Assembly: GCA_039944535.1 (NCBI GenBank)
Contig: JBDUYP010000025.1
Coordinates: 1 to 64,000 of the forward strand
DNA length: 64,000 bases
Origin: JAMZMI01 sp039944535
Lineage (GTDB): Bacteria > Bacteroidota > Bacteroidia > Cytophagales > Cyclobacteriaceae
Reading direction: 5' to 3'
Shown here: positions 1 to 8,895 of the stretch, piece after piece
Position numbering within the stretch: position 1 is the first letter of the stretch
Layout of the letters: each line of letters starts with the position of its first letter
Program-made: the position numbers and the translations under genes
The notes under the pieces: generated by a model
What the model saw: only the letters and a program-made list of their open reading frames with translations
Told to the model about the DNA's origin: nothing
Database searches by the model: none

Positions 1-243
1 TACAATCTTATCTACATTGACTCCTCGTTTGCGCATTTCCATCATCGCGCATTCGCCAATGTCATTCTTTGGCAATCTGGTGACGAAATCTACCGGAACG
101 CCATAGTTGGCCAGTGAAACAGCCACGTTCGACTCGCCTCCTCCATACACTACATCGAAGCTTGAGGCTTGTGAAAATCTCAAAAATCCCTGTGGGGCCA
201 ACCTCAACATTATCTCCCCGAAGGTTACTACTCGCTTGTTCAT
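1..243 (-). CDS. PfkB-family sugar kinase, probable second KDG kinase (partial)
   Basis: Only the N-terminal 81 codons are present; the gene runs off the left edge of the window. The start is an ATG at 243. The visible protein opens with VVTFGEIMLRLAP and contains YGGGESNVAVSLA, the ribokinase/PfkB N-terminal substrate-binding signature. It lines up almost without gaps with the N-terminus of the neighbouring kinase at 284-1285, at roughly half identical residues by eye, so the two look like tandem paralogues. The gap between them is 40 bp on the same strand. Being last in the alginate cluster suggests phosphorylation of 2-keto-3-deoxygluconate to KDPG. Another sugar acid substrate is possible, because the C-terminal catalytic half cannot be seen. 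Confidence 0.8.
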   Translation of the reverse strand, partial: MNKRVVTFGEIMLRLAPQGFLRFSQASSFDVVYGGGESNVAVSLANYGVPVDFVTRLPKNDIGECAMMEMRKRGVNVDKIV

Positions 244-283
244 CTTGCTTAGTTTTTTATTAATTATAAATCTTGTCTTTTTC

Positions 284-1285
284 TTATCTCTTGATCCTTC
301 CCGAGGTATTTCCATCTACTAAACTCTTCACATCCTCGACTGTCACCACGTTGACATCACCTTCCACTGTATGCTTCAATGCACAGGCTGCTGCTGCAAA
401 ATTCACAGCTTCCTGATCGCTTAAATTCAATAATCCGTAAATCATCCCTGCGGCATAGGCATCTCCTGTACCCACACGGTCAACTATGTGCGTCACGTCC
501 AGAGATGGAGACGACAGCACATTGGCTCCATCCCAAATGAATCCTTGAATTCTATTGTGTGAAGCACTCAAAGCCTCCCGGTTTTTGTCAATTACTTTTT
601 TAACTCGTGGAAATTTTACTTTCAGTTTAGCCGATGCAGTGGCCAAATCATCTGATTCATTTGCCACTCCCAGATTTTCTTGCATATCATAAGGGCTCGC
701 TATGACAACATCACATCCACTTACCAAGTCCGGCATCACATCTTCCTTGTTTTTGCCATACTGCCAGAGGCTCTTTCTGGAATGCACATCTACCGATACA
801 GGCACTCCTAATTCATTGGCCATTTTGATGGCTTCTTTACACGCATCCGCAGTTCCCTGGGAGATTCCCGGGGTTATTCCTGTCCAGTGAAACCAGTCAG
901 CGTTGCGCAAGATCCGTTTCCAATCAAACATCTCTGGCTGGAGCTTGGAGAAAGCCGAACTGTCCCTCTCATAAACTACCACGCTGGGTCGGTGCACAGC
1001 ACCCTTTTCAAGAAAGTACTTACCCATGCGGCCTTCGCCATAGTTGATGTATTTGGTGTGCAACCAATGATGTCTGAGGTATTGTGTGGCGGATTTTCCA
1101 ATCAGATTGTCAGGGAATCTGGTAACATGAAAAGCATCCATACCAAAATACGCCAGTGACATGGCCACATTGGCTTCACCTCCCCCATAGGTCATTTCCA
1201 CGGTGTTGGCTTGTGAAAATTTGGCATGACCCGGGGGCGAGAAACGCATCATGACTTCACCGAATGTTACAACTTTTTTGCTCAT
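284..1285 (-). CDS. kdgK: 2-keto-3-deoxygluconate kinase (PfkB family)
   Basis: Phosphorylates 2-keto-3-deoxygluconate (KDG) to KDPG in the cytoplasm, the entry to the lower Entner-Doudoroff pathway. The protein is 333 residues, a normal PfkB length. It has the N-terminal YGGGEANVAMSLA signature and the C-terminal motif VDRVGTGDAYAAGM, whose Asp in GTGD is the expected catalytic base and which forms the anion hole. I chose the ATG at 1285, which overlaps the stop of the upstream phosphofructokinase as ATGA; a GTG two codons earlier is less likely. The coupling to PFK and the downstream paralogue put it in the alginate operon. KDG as substrate is inferred from family resemblance and from lyases, KdgF and reductases in the same run of genes. 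Confidence 0.85.
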   Translation of the reverse strand: MSKKVVTFGEVMMRFSPPGHAKFSQANTVEMTYGGGEANVAMSLAYFGMDAFHVTRFPDNLIGKSATQYLRHHWLHTKYINYGEGRMGKYFLEKGAVHRPSVVVYERDSSAFSKLQPEMFDWKRILRNADWFHWTGITPGISQGTADACKEAIKMANELGVPVSVDVHSRKSLWQYGKNKEDVMPDLVSGCDVVIASPYDMQENLGVANESDDLATASAKLKVKFPRVKKVIDKNREALSASHNRIQGFIWDGANVLSSPSLDVTHIVDRVGTGDAYAAGMIYGLLNLSDQEAVNFAAAACALKHTVEGDVNVVTVEDVKSLVDGNTSGRIKR

Positions 1286-2496
1286 ATCCACTCAAGAATT
1301 TTTTTGAAATCATAATTCTCCGGATCTGGGAGATAATTCTTTGCCTGCTCATAATCAGCTGGTTCCAAAAAGTGCAATTCATCGAAAAATAGTCGCGCGA
1401 TTTGTGCGTCTATATCGACAAGCCTTGGCGGGATTTTACCATCTACCTCAAAATCTGACAGATAGATTGGCGCTATGTCACCTGTAGAATTGGCCGATAC
1501 GATACATCCTGTATAGCCTTCGTTATATAGTTTCTTCACGCCCAAACCAAGCAACGAGCACAGGGTAAGATCCAGCCCGATCGGCCGGGCACATCTTAAT
1601 TCATAGCCCAGCTCAACCGGTCTGCTTTTAACGCTTAGCCCTAGTTCGTGAAGTCTTGCCTGAACCAATACGTTGAATATATGGGCTTTACTCACATTGC
1701 CCAATTCCGGATGCCCGTGATCATCGTAGGTCAGGTGGATTCCTCCTTGTTCAATTTCTTCTATATCCAAAATATGGAAAACGCCTTCACTGATCATGGC
1801 TACTCCATACTCAATACCAAGGATTTTTCTTTTTACGACAGACGAAATCACCAATCTCAGGATTTTGTCCAAAGTCACTTTTGTTTTATTGAACATTTCA
1901 GGAATGATCAACATAGGGAAATGACAACCTGTCGCAATACCAAAAGCAAGATGTCCGGCAGAGCGCCCCATCGCTGACATCACAAACCACTGGCGAGCCG
2001 TGCGGGCGTCTTCATATACAGTATTGCCAATCCGCACGCCTTCATCCTTGGCAGAATGAAATCCAAAGGTTGGGTTTCGATCCGGTAAGGGAAGGTCATT
2101 GTCTATGGTCTTAGGTACATGAATATTGCTTATGTCAATATTCTGCCCCACGAGGTATTTGGCAATACGATTGGCTGTAGAGGCCGTATCGTCACCACCG
2201 ATGGTGACGAGAAGCTTTATATTTTCTTTTTCAAATATTCTGGTATTGAAATCATGATCTTTTGGTTTAAACCTACTCATAATGAGTGTAGACCCACCTC
2301 GGCTGAATATCCTATCTGCATGTTCAAAGTCAAACTCTTTGATCTCAGGAGCTTCGGCAAAAAGTCCTTGATAGCCGTGGTGAATACCGAGTACCCGATA
2401 ACCATCGGCCAAAAATGCCTTGGCCACTGTGGCTATCACAGTGTTAATTCCCGGTGCGGGACCGCCTCCACAAATAATTGCTACTGTTGGTTTCAT
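1282..2496 (-). CDS. 6-phosphofructokinase, PPi-dependent type by motif
   Basis: A 404-residue phosphofructokinase-family protein. It has the N-terminal GGGPAPGIN nucleotide/PPi loop, GGDDT at residues 100-104 and PKTIDND at 128-134. In this family an Asp after GGD, together with Lys in PKTIDND, marks the pyrophosphate-dependent enzymes, while ATP enzymes usually carry Gly at these positions. The reaction would interconvert fructose 6-phosphate and fructose 1,6-bisphosphate. The PPi form is reversible, which suits growth on alginate: pyruvate and GAP arrive through Entner-Doudoroff, and hexose phosphate must be made by gluconeogenesis. The gene is translationally coupled to kdgK (ATGA) and lies 39 bp after the TSUP gene. 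PPi use is inferred from motifs; a different sugar-phosphate substrate cannot be excluded. Confidence 0.8.
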   Translation of the reverse strand: MKPTVAIICGGGPAPGINTVIATVAKAFLADGYRVLGIHHGYQGLFAEAPEIKEFDFEHADRIFSRGGSTLIMSRFKPKDHDFNTRIFEKENIKLLVTIGGDDTASTANRIAKYLVGQNIDISNIHVPKTIDNDLPLPDRNPTFGFHSAKDEGVRIGNTVYEDARTARQWFVMSAMGRSAGHLAFGIATGCHFPMLIIPEMFNKTKVTLDKILRLVISSVVKRKILGIEYGVAMISEGVFHILDIEEIEQGGIHLTYDDHGHPELGNVSKAHIFNVLVQARLHELGLSVKSRPVELGYELRCARPIGLDLTLCSLLGLGVKKLYNEGYTGCIVSANSTGDIAPIYLSDFEVDGKIPPRLVDIDAQIARLFFDELHFLEPADYEQAKNYLPDPENYDFKKILEWI

Positions 2497-2535
2497 AGAC
2501 CTATTAAGAAACAGTTATAAAGCGTAATTCAATTT

Positions 2536-3306
2536 TCAATGCTGATCATAAAACCAGAGCTTCACTGAAAGCGCTACGATTGCGCAGAACAATAAGGCTT
2601 TGATCCACTTATCTCCTTTCTTGACGGAGAAATAACTCCCCAGCCAGCCACCGGTAGATGTTCCAACTGCAAGTGTCAAACCATACTGCCAGTTGATGAC
2701 GTTGCGAAACAGAAACAGCACCACCACTGCCAGTGTATAAATAAATGCTGCGATCACTTTTACACTGTTGATTCTGGACATTGGGGCATGCATGAGCTTG
2801 TCCAGCACCAATATGATCACAAACCCAACCCCCGCGTGGATGAATCCACCGTAAATCCCAATCAGGAAAAAAGCCAGGATACCTACCCAAAGTTTTTTGC
2901 CTGAATTATATGCTCGCTCAATCTTGCCGGGAGATGATCCGATCAATATCAAAGCACCTACCACCAGCATAATAATCGACAGCATTTTGGTGAAAATCTC
3001 ACCTTTAATATCTATTGCCAGCCATCCTCCTACCAGTGCACCAGGCACTGCCGCAAGACCTAGCCAGATGCTGTATTTCCACTCAACCACTCCCTCCTTG
3101 CGAAACTTGCTAATGGCAAAAACATTCTGCCATAAAATCGCAATTCGGTTCGTTGCATTGGCGATATTGGGCGGAAGCCCCATAAAAATCATGACAGGCA
3201 AGGTCAGCAATGAGCCTCCCCCACCTACCACGTTTAGAAATCCTGCCAAGACGCCTACGGCGACCAGCAGAATCCCTGACTCAATGTCGAGCGAGTATTG
3301 ACTCAC
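2536..3306 (-). CDS. TSUP (TauE/SafE) family permease
   Basis: A 256-residue integral membrane protein with about eight hydrophobic segments and the N-terminal GFLNVVGGGGSLLTLPVMIFMG stretch typical of the TauE/SafE/TSUP family (DUF81). Members move sulfite, sulfoacetate or other small organic anions across the inner membrane. The start is a GTG immediately after the TAA of the upstream SDR gene, with GGAGGG about 15 bases upstream and no earlier in-frame codon available. Its place inside the alginate catabolic run suggests export or import of a small carboxylate intermediate, but nothing in the sequence shows the substrate. The family call is secure; the role is not. Confidence 0.75.
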   Translation of the reverse strand: MSQYSLDIESGILLVAVGVLAGFLNVVGGGGSLLTLPVMIFMGLPPNIANATNRIAILWQNVFAISKFRKEGVVEWKYSIWLGLAAVPGALVGGWLAIDIKGEIFTKMLSIIMLVVGALILIGSSPGKIERAYNSGKKLWVGILAFFLIGIYGGFIHAGVGFVIILVLDKLMHAPMSRINSVKVIAAFIYTLAVVVLFLFRNVINWQYGLTLAVGTSTGGWLGSYFSVKKGDKWIKALLFCAIVALSVKLWFYDQH

Positions 3307-4059
3307 TTATGAAAATGCCAACCCTCCATTGATATCCACGTTATTTCCTGCCAGGAATGAAGATTCCGGGCCGGCGAGATATGCTACCAAATCAGCCACC
3401 TCTTCTGCTTTTCCTTCCCTTCTCAGTGGAGTGCTTCCCGCTACTTTTTCTCTAACCTCATCCTTAGTGAAGTCATCATGAAATTTTGTTCCGATTAGCC
3501 CCGGGCATACAGCATTGATGCGAATACCCTGTGGCCCAAACTCTTTAGCCCAGTTTCTGGTCAGTGTCATCACGGCTCCCTTCGAAGCGGCATAAATTGC
3601 TGACCCTGCACCTCCACCATCACGACCAGCTTGAGAAGCCAGGTTGACAATAGATGCACCCTCACTCATCAATGCTTTGAAAGCCTGAGTTACGAAAACT
3701 GTCCCTTTGAAATTCACATCCATAACAAGGTTGTAAAAATCTTCGTCGAGTTCTTCAATGGTTTTTCTGGCAAAGAGCCCTCCAGCATTGTTGACAAGGA
3801 TATGTACCTCATCTCCAAAAGCTTCTTTGGTCTTAGCTACCATATTGTCGATATCGGCTTGCTTGCTCACATCGGCTTGCACGGCAATGGCCTCACCACC
3901 CACTGCCTTGATGGCTGCCAGTGTATCTTCACTATCCTTCTTGCTACCAAAATAGTTGACAACAACTTTGGCTCCTTCTTTTGCTAGCTTGATACATATG
4001 GCTCGTCCTATATCTCGACCCCCTCCTGTTACTACTGCTACTTTCCCTTTTAATTTCAT
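3307..4059 (-). CDS. SDR oxidoreductase, candidate DEH reductase
   Basis: A 250-residue classical short-chain dehydrogenase/reductase. The Rossmann glycine motif is TGGGRDIG (11-18), with NNAGG at 90-94, Ser142, Tyr156 and Lys160 (YAASK) and the downstream PG motif. In alginate pathways an NAD(P)H-dependent SDR reduces 4-deoxy-L-erythro-5-hexoseulose uronate (DEH) to KDG. This gene sits between the hexuronate transporter/KdgF and the KDG kinases, exactly where that step is needed. It abuts the TSUP gene and lies 25 bp after a second SDR, so which of the two does the DEH step is undecided. All catalytic residues are intact. Confidence 0.82.
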   Translation of the reverse strand: MKLKGKVAVVTGGGRDIGRAICIKLAKEGAKVVVNYFGSKKDSEDTLAAIKAVGGEAIAVQADVSKQADIDNMVAKTKEAFGDEVHILVNNAGGLFARKTIEELDEDFYNLVMDVNFKGTVFVTQAFKALMSEGASIVNLASQAGRDGGGAGSAIYAASKGAVMTLTRNWAKEFGPQGIRINAVCPGLIGTKFHDDFTKDEVREKVAGSTPLRREGKAEEVADLVAYLAGPESSFLAGNNVDINGGLAFS

Positions 4060-4084
4060 CTATTAGTTCTTGATTTGCCCTTAC

Positions 4085-4843
4085 TTATATTCCCAATGCC
4101 TGTCCGCCACCAATCTGAATAGTTTCTGCTGTAATGAAAGATGCGTCTTTGCTAGAAAGGAAAGAAACAACAGACGCTACCTCTTCGGGCTGGCCTAGTC
4201 TTCCCAACAAAATATTGTTTTTCCATGAAGCAAAAACTTCAGGTTTTGTTGACTTGATCTGAGCATGAAATGGCGTATCAATGGTTCCTGGAGATACAGC
4301 ATTTACTCTGATCCCGTATTCGGCCAAATCTTTTGCCAAAGCTCTGGTAATGGCGTGAACGCCAGCTTTTGATGTCCCATAAACACCTGCTCCTGGTCCC
4401 CCTGCATTCCAACCTGCATTTGATGTATAATTGATGATCGTTGCATTTTCTCCTTTTTTAAGGAATGGAATAGCTGCTCTTGATGTGAAGAATACCGAAT
4501 CCAGATTAAGTGCCATCACCTTTCTGTAAAACTCAGTAGTCATTTCTTCAAATCTTGAACGACCACCTAATCCACCAGCATTGTTCACGAGCGCATCGAT
4601 TCTACCGTATTTTTCACCAATGGCCTTGATGTTTGAAGTCACCTCGTCTTCATTGGTGACATCAAAACCATAATACTCAGCGGTAATTCCCTCGCCGGCA
4701 AGCTCCTGTACTCTCTGAGCGCCAGCTTCATCTTCTATACCATTAAGTATTACAGTAAAACCATCTTTTCCTAATCGCTTAGCCACCTCAAAACCTATAC
4801 CTCCTGTGGCTCCTGTTACAACTGCTACTTTATTGTCTTGCAT
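4085..4843 (-). CDS. SDR oxidoreductase, second candidate DEH reductase
   Basis: A 252-residue classical SDR with TGATGGIG (10-17), NNAGG (87-91), Ser around 141, and Tyr155/Lys159 in YGTSK. It is only distantly similar to the SDR just downstream, so it is not a recent duplicate. It could reduce DEH with the other cofactor (NADH versus NADPH), or act on another uronate-derived carbonyl. It lies about 50 bp after the stop of the MFS gene and 25 bp before the next SDR, within the alginate operon. The catalytic tetrad appears complete; the substrate is inferred from context only. Confidence 0.8.
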   Translation of the reverse strand: MQDNKVAVVTGATGGIGFEVAKRLGKDGFTVILNGIEDEAGAQRVQELAGEGITAEYYGFDVTNEDEVTSNIKAIGEKYGRIDALVNNAGGLGGRSRFEEMTTEFYRKVMALNLDSVFFTSRAAIPFLKKGENATIINYTSNAGWNAGGPGAGVYGTSKAGVHAITRALAKDLAEYGIRVNAVSPGTIDTPFHAQIKSTKPEVFASWKNNILLGRLGQPEEVASVVSFLSSKDASFITAETIQIGGGQALGI

Positions 4844-4894
4844 GTCTCTGTTCTTTTATTTTTCGTTTTTATAATTTGTTTATGTTATGGTCTT

Positions 4895-6196
4895 TTAGTC
4901 TCGGGAATGTATCGGTTCGATTTTCCCACAAAGCACCCAAACGCTGGCGAGTGCAATGAGAGCCAGTGCTGCTCCGATTACAAATGCTGGAGTATAGTTT
5001 CCTCCCATGGTGAGCCACGGCACCAGATAAGTCAATCCTGCGGCTGTTAGTTTGGCGGCCATTCCTGCAAATCCAGATAAGGTTCCCACGGTCTTGCCAC
5101 TAAAAAAGTCACTCGGTAAGGTCTGCACATTGCCAATGGCAGTCTGAAAACCGAATAAGATTAAGGCCATTATCAACACGGCGGTAATCGGAGCTCCCGG
5201 ATTTGACATGGCTAATAAAGCTGGCAGCATTATCAGGCAACCGATAGTGATTACCATTTTTCGGGTTTTATTCACCGTCCACCCAGCTTTCATCCTATTT
5301 TGTGCCAAAAGTCCTCCGAACCACGCTCCGAGCATTGCTCCCACGTATGGTACCCACCCATAGATCCCGACGCTTTTTACATCCATTCCATACACTTCGA
5401 AGAGATAGATTGGGATCCAGAATACAAAGAGCCACCATATGGGGTCAATAGCTGCCGAAGCAATGATCACACCCCAGCTTTGCTTGTGACCAAGCAGTTT
5501 TGCTGTATCTGGATCATATACTTTTGAGCCACCGTCTTCATTATCGGAATCCTCATTTTTCTGACCTGTTAAAATATATTCGCGTTCCTCGTCCGTAATC
5601 CATGGATGGTTTTTTGGTGGAGATTTCACCAAATATAACCAGGGAGCAAGCCAGAGTAAGCCGGCTACACCGACAAGTATGAAGATCATTTGCCAGTTGA
5701 AGTAGATTGACAAAAATGCGATTAGCGGAATAGAAATGATTCCACCAATGGCCGCACCGGAGTTGAACAGCCCTTGAGCAAGGGCGCGCTCTTTAGTGGG
5801 AAACCACTCGGCGTTTCCCTTGGCTGCTCCCGGCCAGTTGCCGGCTTCTGCTATACCAAGGATAGATCTAAAAATCGCAAACGTGGTGAAAGACCTGGCG
5901 ATGGCGTGAAATGCCGTGGCAATTGACCAAACACCAATAGAAAGAGCAAAGCCCAATCTAGTTCCTATCCAGTCAAATATCTTTCCGAAGATGGCCTGAC
6001 CGAATGCGTATGCAAATACGAAAATAATCGATATCCATGCATAGATTTCTTTTCTTTCATCAGCAGACTTGTCCGGATACAGTTGCTCAGATATTTCGGG
6101 CCAAAGTACGTTTATTGACTGTCGGTCTATGTAATTGATCACAGTTGCCAAGGCAATCAAGCCGATAATCCACCATCTTAATCCTTTAATTTTCAT
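4895..6196 (-). CDS. MFS transporter, hexuronate (ExuT-like) family
   Basis: A 433-residue major facilitator with twelve predicted membrane segments. Near the N-terminus it reads VINYIDRQSINVLWPEI, and the loop after TM2-3 is GKIFDWIGTRLGF, features of the anion:cation symporter group that includes ExuT and GudP. GNWPGAAKGNAEWFPTKERALAQG is the characteristic family stretch. It should import uronates or unsaturated alginate monomers across the inner membrane. I chose the ATG at 6196, 4 bp after the kdgF stop and preceded by GGAGA; an ATG at 6232 would overlap kdgF by 32 bp and adds a hydrophilic tail. Its position between KdgF and the reductases supports DEH or unsaturated monomer as substrate. 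Confidence 0.85.
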   Translation of the reverse strand: MKIKGLRWWIIGLIALATVINYIDRQSINVLWPEISEQLYPDKSADERKEIYAWISIIFVFAYAFGQAIFGKIFDWIGTRLGFALSIGVWSIATAFHAIARSFTTFAIFRSILGIAEAGNWPGAAKGNAEWFPTKERALAQGLFNSGAAIGGIISIPLIAFLSIYFNWQMIFILVGVAGLLWLAPWLYLVKSPPKNHPWITDEEREYILTGQKNEDSDNEDGGSKVYDPDTAKLLGHKQSWGVIIASAAIDPIWWLFVFWIPIYLFEVYGMDVKSVGIYGWVPYVGAMLGAWFGGLLAQNRMKAGWTVNKTRKMVITIGCLIMLPALLAMSNPGAPITAVLIMALILFGFQTAIGNVQTLPSDFFSGKTVGTLSGFAGMAAKLTAAGLTYLVPWLTMGGNYTPAFVIGAALALIALASVWVLCGKIEPIHSRD

Positions 6197-6200
6197 CAGT

Positions 6201-6575
6201 TTAGTCTTTATCTCCAAAATACGAAACTCCATCTCCGCTTAGGAAGTCTTCCCTTACCGGACTGAAGGTATCAATGAGCATTCCCGCTTCCAGGCACACT
6301 GCGCTGTGCAAAAGATTAGGCTCGATATAAACCCCGTCTCCTCCAGATACAATCTGCTTTACTCCATCAATCTCAAACTCAAATTTTCCCGATGCACAAT
6401 AGGTAGCCTGAGTGTGAAAATGCTTATGAGGAGAACCTAAAGCTCCTTTTTCAAACTTTACCAAGACCATCATGATCTGGTTGTCATACCCCAAGAACTT
6501 TCGAGAGACGCCTCCACCTAGTTCTTCCCACTCCATGTTTTGAGTTAAGATGTATTTTTCGCTGTTTCTTTTCAT
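6201..6575 (-). CDS. kdgF: KdgF-like cupin, unsaturated uronate linearising enzyme
   Basis: A 124-residue single-domain cupin. The metal-binding set is visible as His50, His52, Gln56 and His90, and the C-terminal stretch IDTFSPVRED (101-110) carries the Asp/Phe/Arg set seen in KdgF proteins. KdgF converts the 4,5-unsaturated monouronate released by exolytic lyases into its open-chain ketone form (DEH from alginate), a step that otherwise happens slowly without enzyme. The gene lies 8 bp after the PL17 lyase and 4 bp before the transporter. No signal peptide is present, so it is probably cytoplasmic. Family assignment is strong from both sequence and context. Confidence 0.88.
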   Translation of the reverse strand: MKRNSEKYILTQNMEWEELGGGVSRKFLGYDNQIMMVLVKFEKGALGSPHKHFHTQATYCASGKFEFEIDGVKQIVSGGDGVYIEPNLLHSAVCLEAGMLIDTFSPVREDFLSGDGVSYFGDKD

Positions 6576-6582
6576 GTGTCTA

Positions 6583-8862
6583 TTAGTTTTGGTTTTTGAT
6601 TAATTGAAAAGTCCCGGTCCACTCAACCTTTGCTCCATCCAGTTCTACAGTATGTGACTTATTCGATTCCTTATTGTTTTGTGAAATACAAAACTGATAT
6701 TGATCACCGTTTTTCAAAGTAAACTGCACCACGCTGTAGTCAACAGAATGAAACAATACACGCAAATCAGATACTGATGTGAACAAGTTTGTCGGAATCT
6801 CCGATGCGTAATCGTATTTACCATGAGATTCATAAGTGTTTACGAAAAGTGTGTTTTTCGCTGTTCTACTATGCAGCAAACCAGGATCTCTGCGCAAGTT
6901 GAAATTAGGGTCATTTGCGCCAATTCTGGCATAAACCCATTCATCATTCTCCTGTGTGGCAGAAGTCATGGTAAAGAAGTTCTTTTTGTTGAACCATGTC
7001 ATTTGGAAAATATCGTTGGTAGAATTGCTGTTAGCTTCCTCCCACAAATGTTGGTAACCGTGATCTTCCCCCATAGGAGCAAGTGTCTGACTAATTGCAA
7101 TTTTTTCATTCGTTGACATTAACTCTCCCAGATAATAAAGCGGCATCTGATAATCAGATTCTACATCATTGACAACACTCATGAGGTCGAGGATCAACGG
7201 ATTTTCAAGCTCATCTATATTGATCATGGCCATTGTTCGCTGCATGACCACACCCTCGTATGCTTTGAGTTCTTTGGCGCTCATTACCTGAACTTTAGGG
7301 TCTTCCGAATCAAATAGATAAGGAGTCCCTGGATTGGCTTCCGCCTTTCTGACGTTACCTCCAAACTGAGATATGTTGTTTACTACCAAGGCATTATGAG
7401 CCACCGTGTGCTTAGCCCATGAATGATTTTCTTTCAAATACCCACCACCATCTTTGTGTTCAATGTTTACCCAGCGTGCGGCTCCATAGTCTTGAATTGC
7501 CTCATCTGCTCCGTTGTAGAGCAAGAAGCCCAAACGATCAAAGTGCCCATGTCCCATGCCATGCTTAGCATATTTCATTACCAAAGTGGAATTGCCACTT
7601 CTCAAAATTCCAATGGCTCCCTCATCACCCTGGGCCCCATCTGATAATTCCATGCTGTATTTTTTATATGGCCTGGCCAAGCCCTGATCTACAGCCTGAG
7701 CTGCGGCCAACCCTGCATCATTGAGAGGCACGCAATCTTGTTTCTCAACGATTGAAAGCAGGGTGGCATCTTTTCCTGCATAATAATAGGCCATGCTCAC
7801 GGCGTTCACTAACTCGCGAGACATAAGCGACATTCCTTTTTGGGAATCATTGATTGGGAAAAACTCGCCCGCATCATTTGTTTGATTGATGAGGGCATAC
7901 ACAGCTTTCATGAGAAGACCATTACGATAATCAAGGATTTCCAATTCAGGTTTTTTATTGGCCAAGGCCTGAGCGAAAATCAGAAATGGGTACATGGCAT
8001 AACGCTGGTAATATGGCCCTTCGGTATAATATCCATCCGGTGAAAAAGAATGATCCAACTGCGCAAAGAAGCCTGCTTCATCCTGACCTTTCAATTTAAT
8101 ATCCCCTCCATCATTGTCTTTGACCACATCGCCCGGAACTTTTATTTCTAGCCCATAAAGCGCCCAATTGACCAGCTCCTGATCATCCATAACCAGGCCA
8201 ATCATGCCAACTCCAGCATTTCCCCATGTGCTGTGGTTATGAATACGATTGAAAAACTGAGGATTTTCGATAGAGATGTATTCAGCATAGGGTCTAAACA
8301 GTTCTTTGTTCAGCTTATTTCTCGTATTCTCATCCAACCAGTCATAGATGCAGTCATAACCCTGACTCATGTAAACCAGCCAATTGGCATCATTGAGACA
8401 CTGCCAGAAGAACTTACCTCTGGAATAAGATCTTGTAGCAGGGTGTTTATCAAATGTTGGATAAATTTTAGCATACTCAAGAAACATGTCCCTCATGAAT
8501 ACCGCATACTTTTCATCTTGAGTAATCTGAAAGAGGACACCAGCCTTTTGGGCCATGAAGAAATTTCGTTTGTGAGCCTCATGGGTATAGCCACCAGCCA
8601 AATCTTTAGGCACTGGAACATCTATTCCTAGAGCCATCCAACTTTCCACCTCGGTCTTAGCTTCGTCAAAAGATCTATCAAACAGCGCCGAAGTACCTTG
8701 AGACTGGCGCATCAGCTTTGCTCCTTCGCTGGTTAGTGTAAGCCCGGGGTGCTCCTGACTGATCTTTTCCTGAGTACAGGAAGTTGCCAGGGAAACAATC
8801 ACTGCCAGCATGAGAAAGCCCATGTTACTACTCCGTTCTAATATTTTAATTATCCAGTTCAT
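6583..8862 (-). CDS. PL17 oligoalginate lyase, lipoprotein
   Basis: A 759-residue lyase with an N-terminal (alpha/alpha) toroid and a C-terminal heparinase II/III-like beta-sandwich. A lipobox, LATSC, ends near residue 29, so it is probably a lipoprotein facing the periplasm. The PL17 catalytic region is visible as Asn209-His210 in NHSTWGNAG and Tyr284/Tyr285 in GPYYQRY. Conserved HGMGHGHFDRLGF and VAHNALVVN stretches belong to the heparinase II/III-like domain. These enzymes act exolytically on alginate oligomers (often polyM) and release unsaturated monouronate, which KdgF just downstream would linearise. Length matches the family. Confidence 0.9.
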   Translation of the reverse strand: MNWIIKILERSSNMGFLMLAVIVSLATSCTQEKISQEHPGLTLTSEGAKLMRQSQGTSALFDRSFDEAKTEVESWMALGIDVPVPKDLAGGYTHEAHKRNFFMAQKAGVLFQITQDEKYAVFMRDMFLEYAKIYPTFDKHPATRSYSRGKFFWQCLNDANWLVYMSQGYDCIYDWLDENTRNKLNKELFRPYAEYISIENPQFFNRIHNHSTWGNAGVGMIGLVMDDQELVNWALYGLEIKVPGDVVKDNDGGDIKLKGQDEAGFFAQLDHSFSPDGYYTEGPYYQRYAMYPFLIFAQALANKKPELEILDYRNGLLMKAVYALINQTNDAGEFFPINDSQKGMSLMSRELVNAVSMAYYYAGKDATLLSIVEKQDCVPLNDAGLAAAQAVDQGLARPYKKYSMELSDGAQGDEGAIGILRSGNSTLVMKYAKHGMGHGHFDRLGFLLYNGADEAIQDYGAARWVNIEHKDGGGYLKENHSWAKHTVAHNALVVNNISQFGGNVRKAEANPGTPYLFDSEDPKVQVMSAKELKAYEGVVMQRTMAMINIDELENPLILDLMSVVNDVESDYQMPLYYLGELMSTNEKIAISQTLAPMGEDHGYQHLWEEANSNSTNDIFQMTWFNKKNFFTMTSATQENDEWVYARIGANDPNFNLRRDPGLLHSRTAKNTLFVNTYESHGKYDYASEIPTNLFTSVSDLRVLFHSVDYSVVQFTLKNGDQYQFCISQNNKESNKSHTVELDGAKVEWTGTFQLIKNQN

Positions 8863-8895
8863 TAAGGGTTATTTCGTATTTGATAAGTCATTTTA

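Noticed and set aside
107..322. 71-codon plus-strand ORF over the two kinase N-termini
   Set aside because: It is antisense to conserved kinase coding sequence and spans the gap between two genes; no family features.
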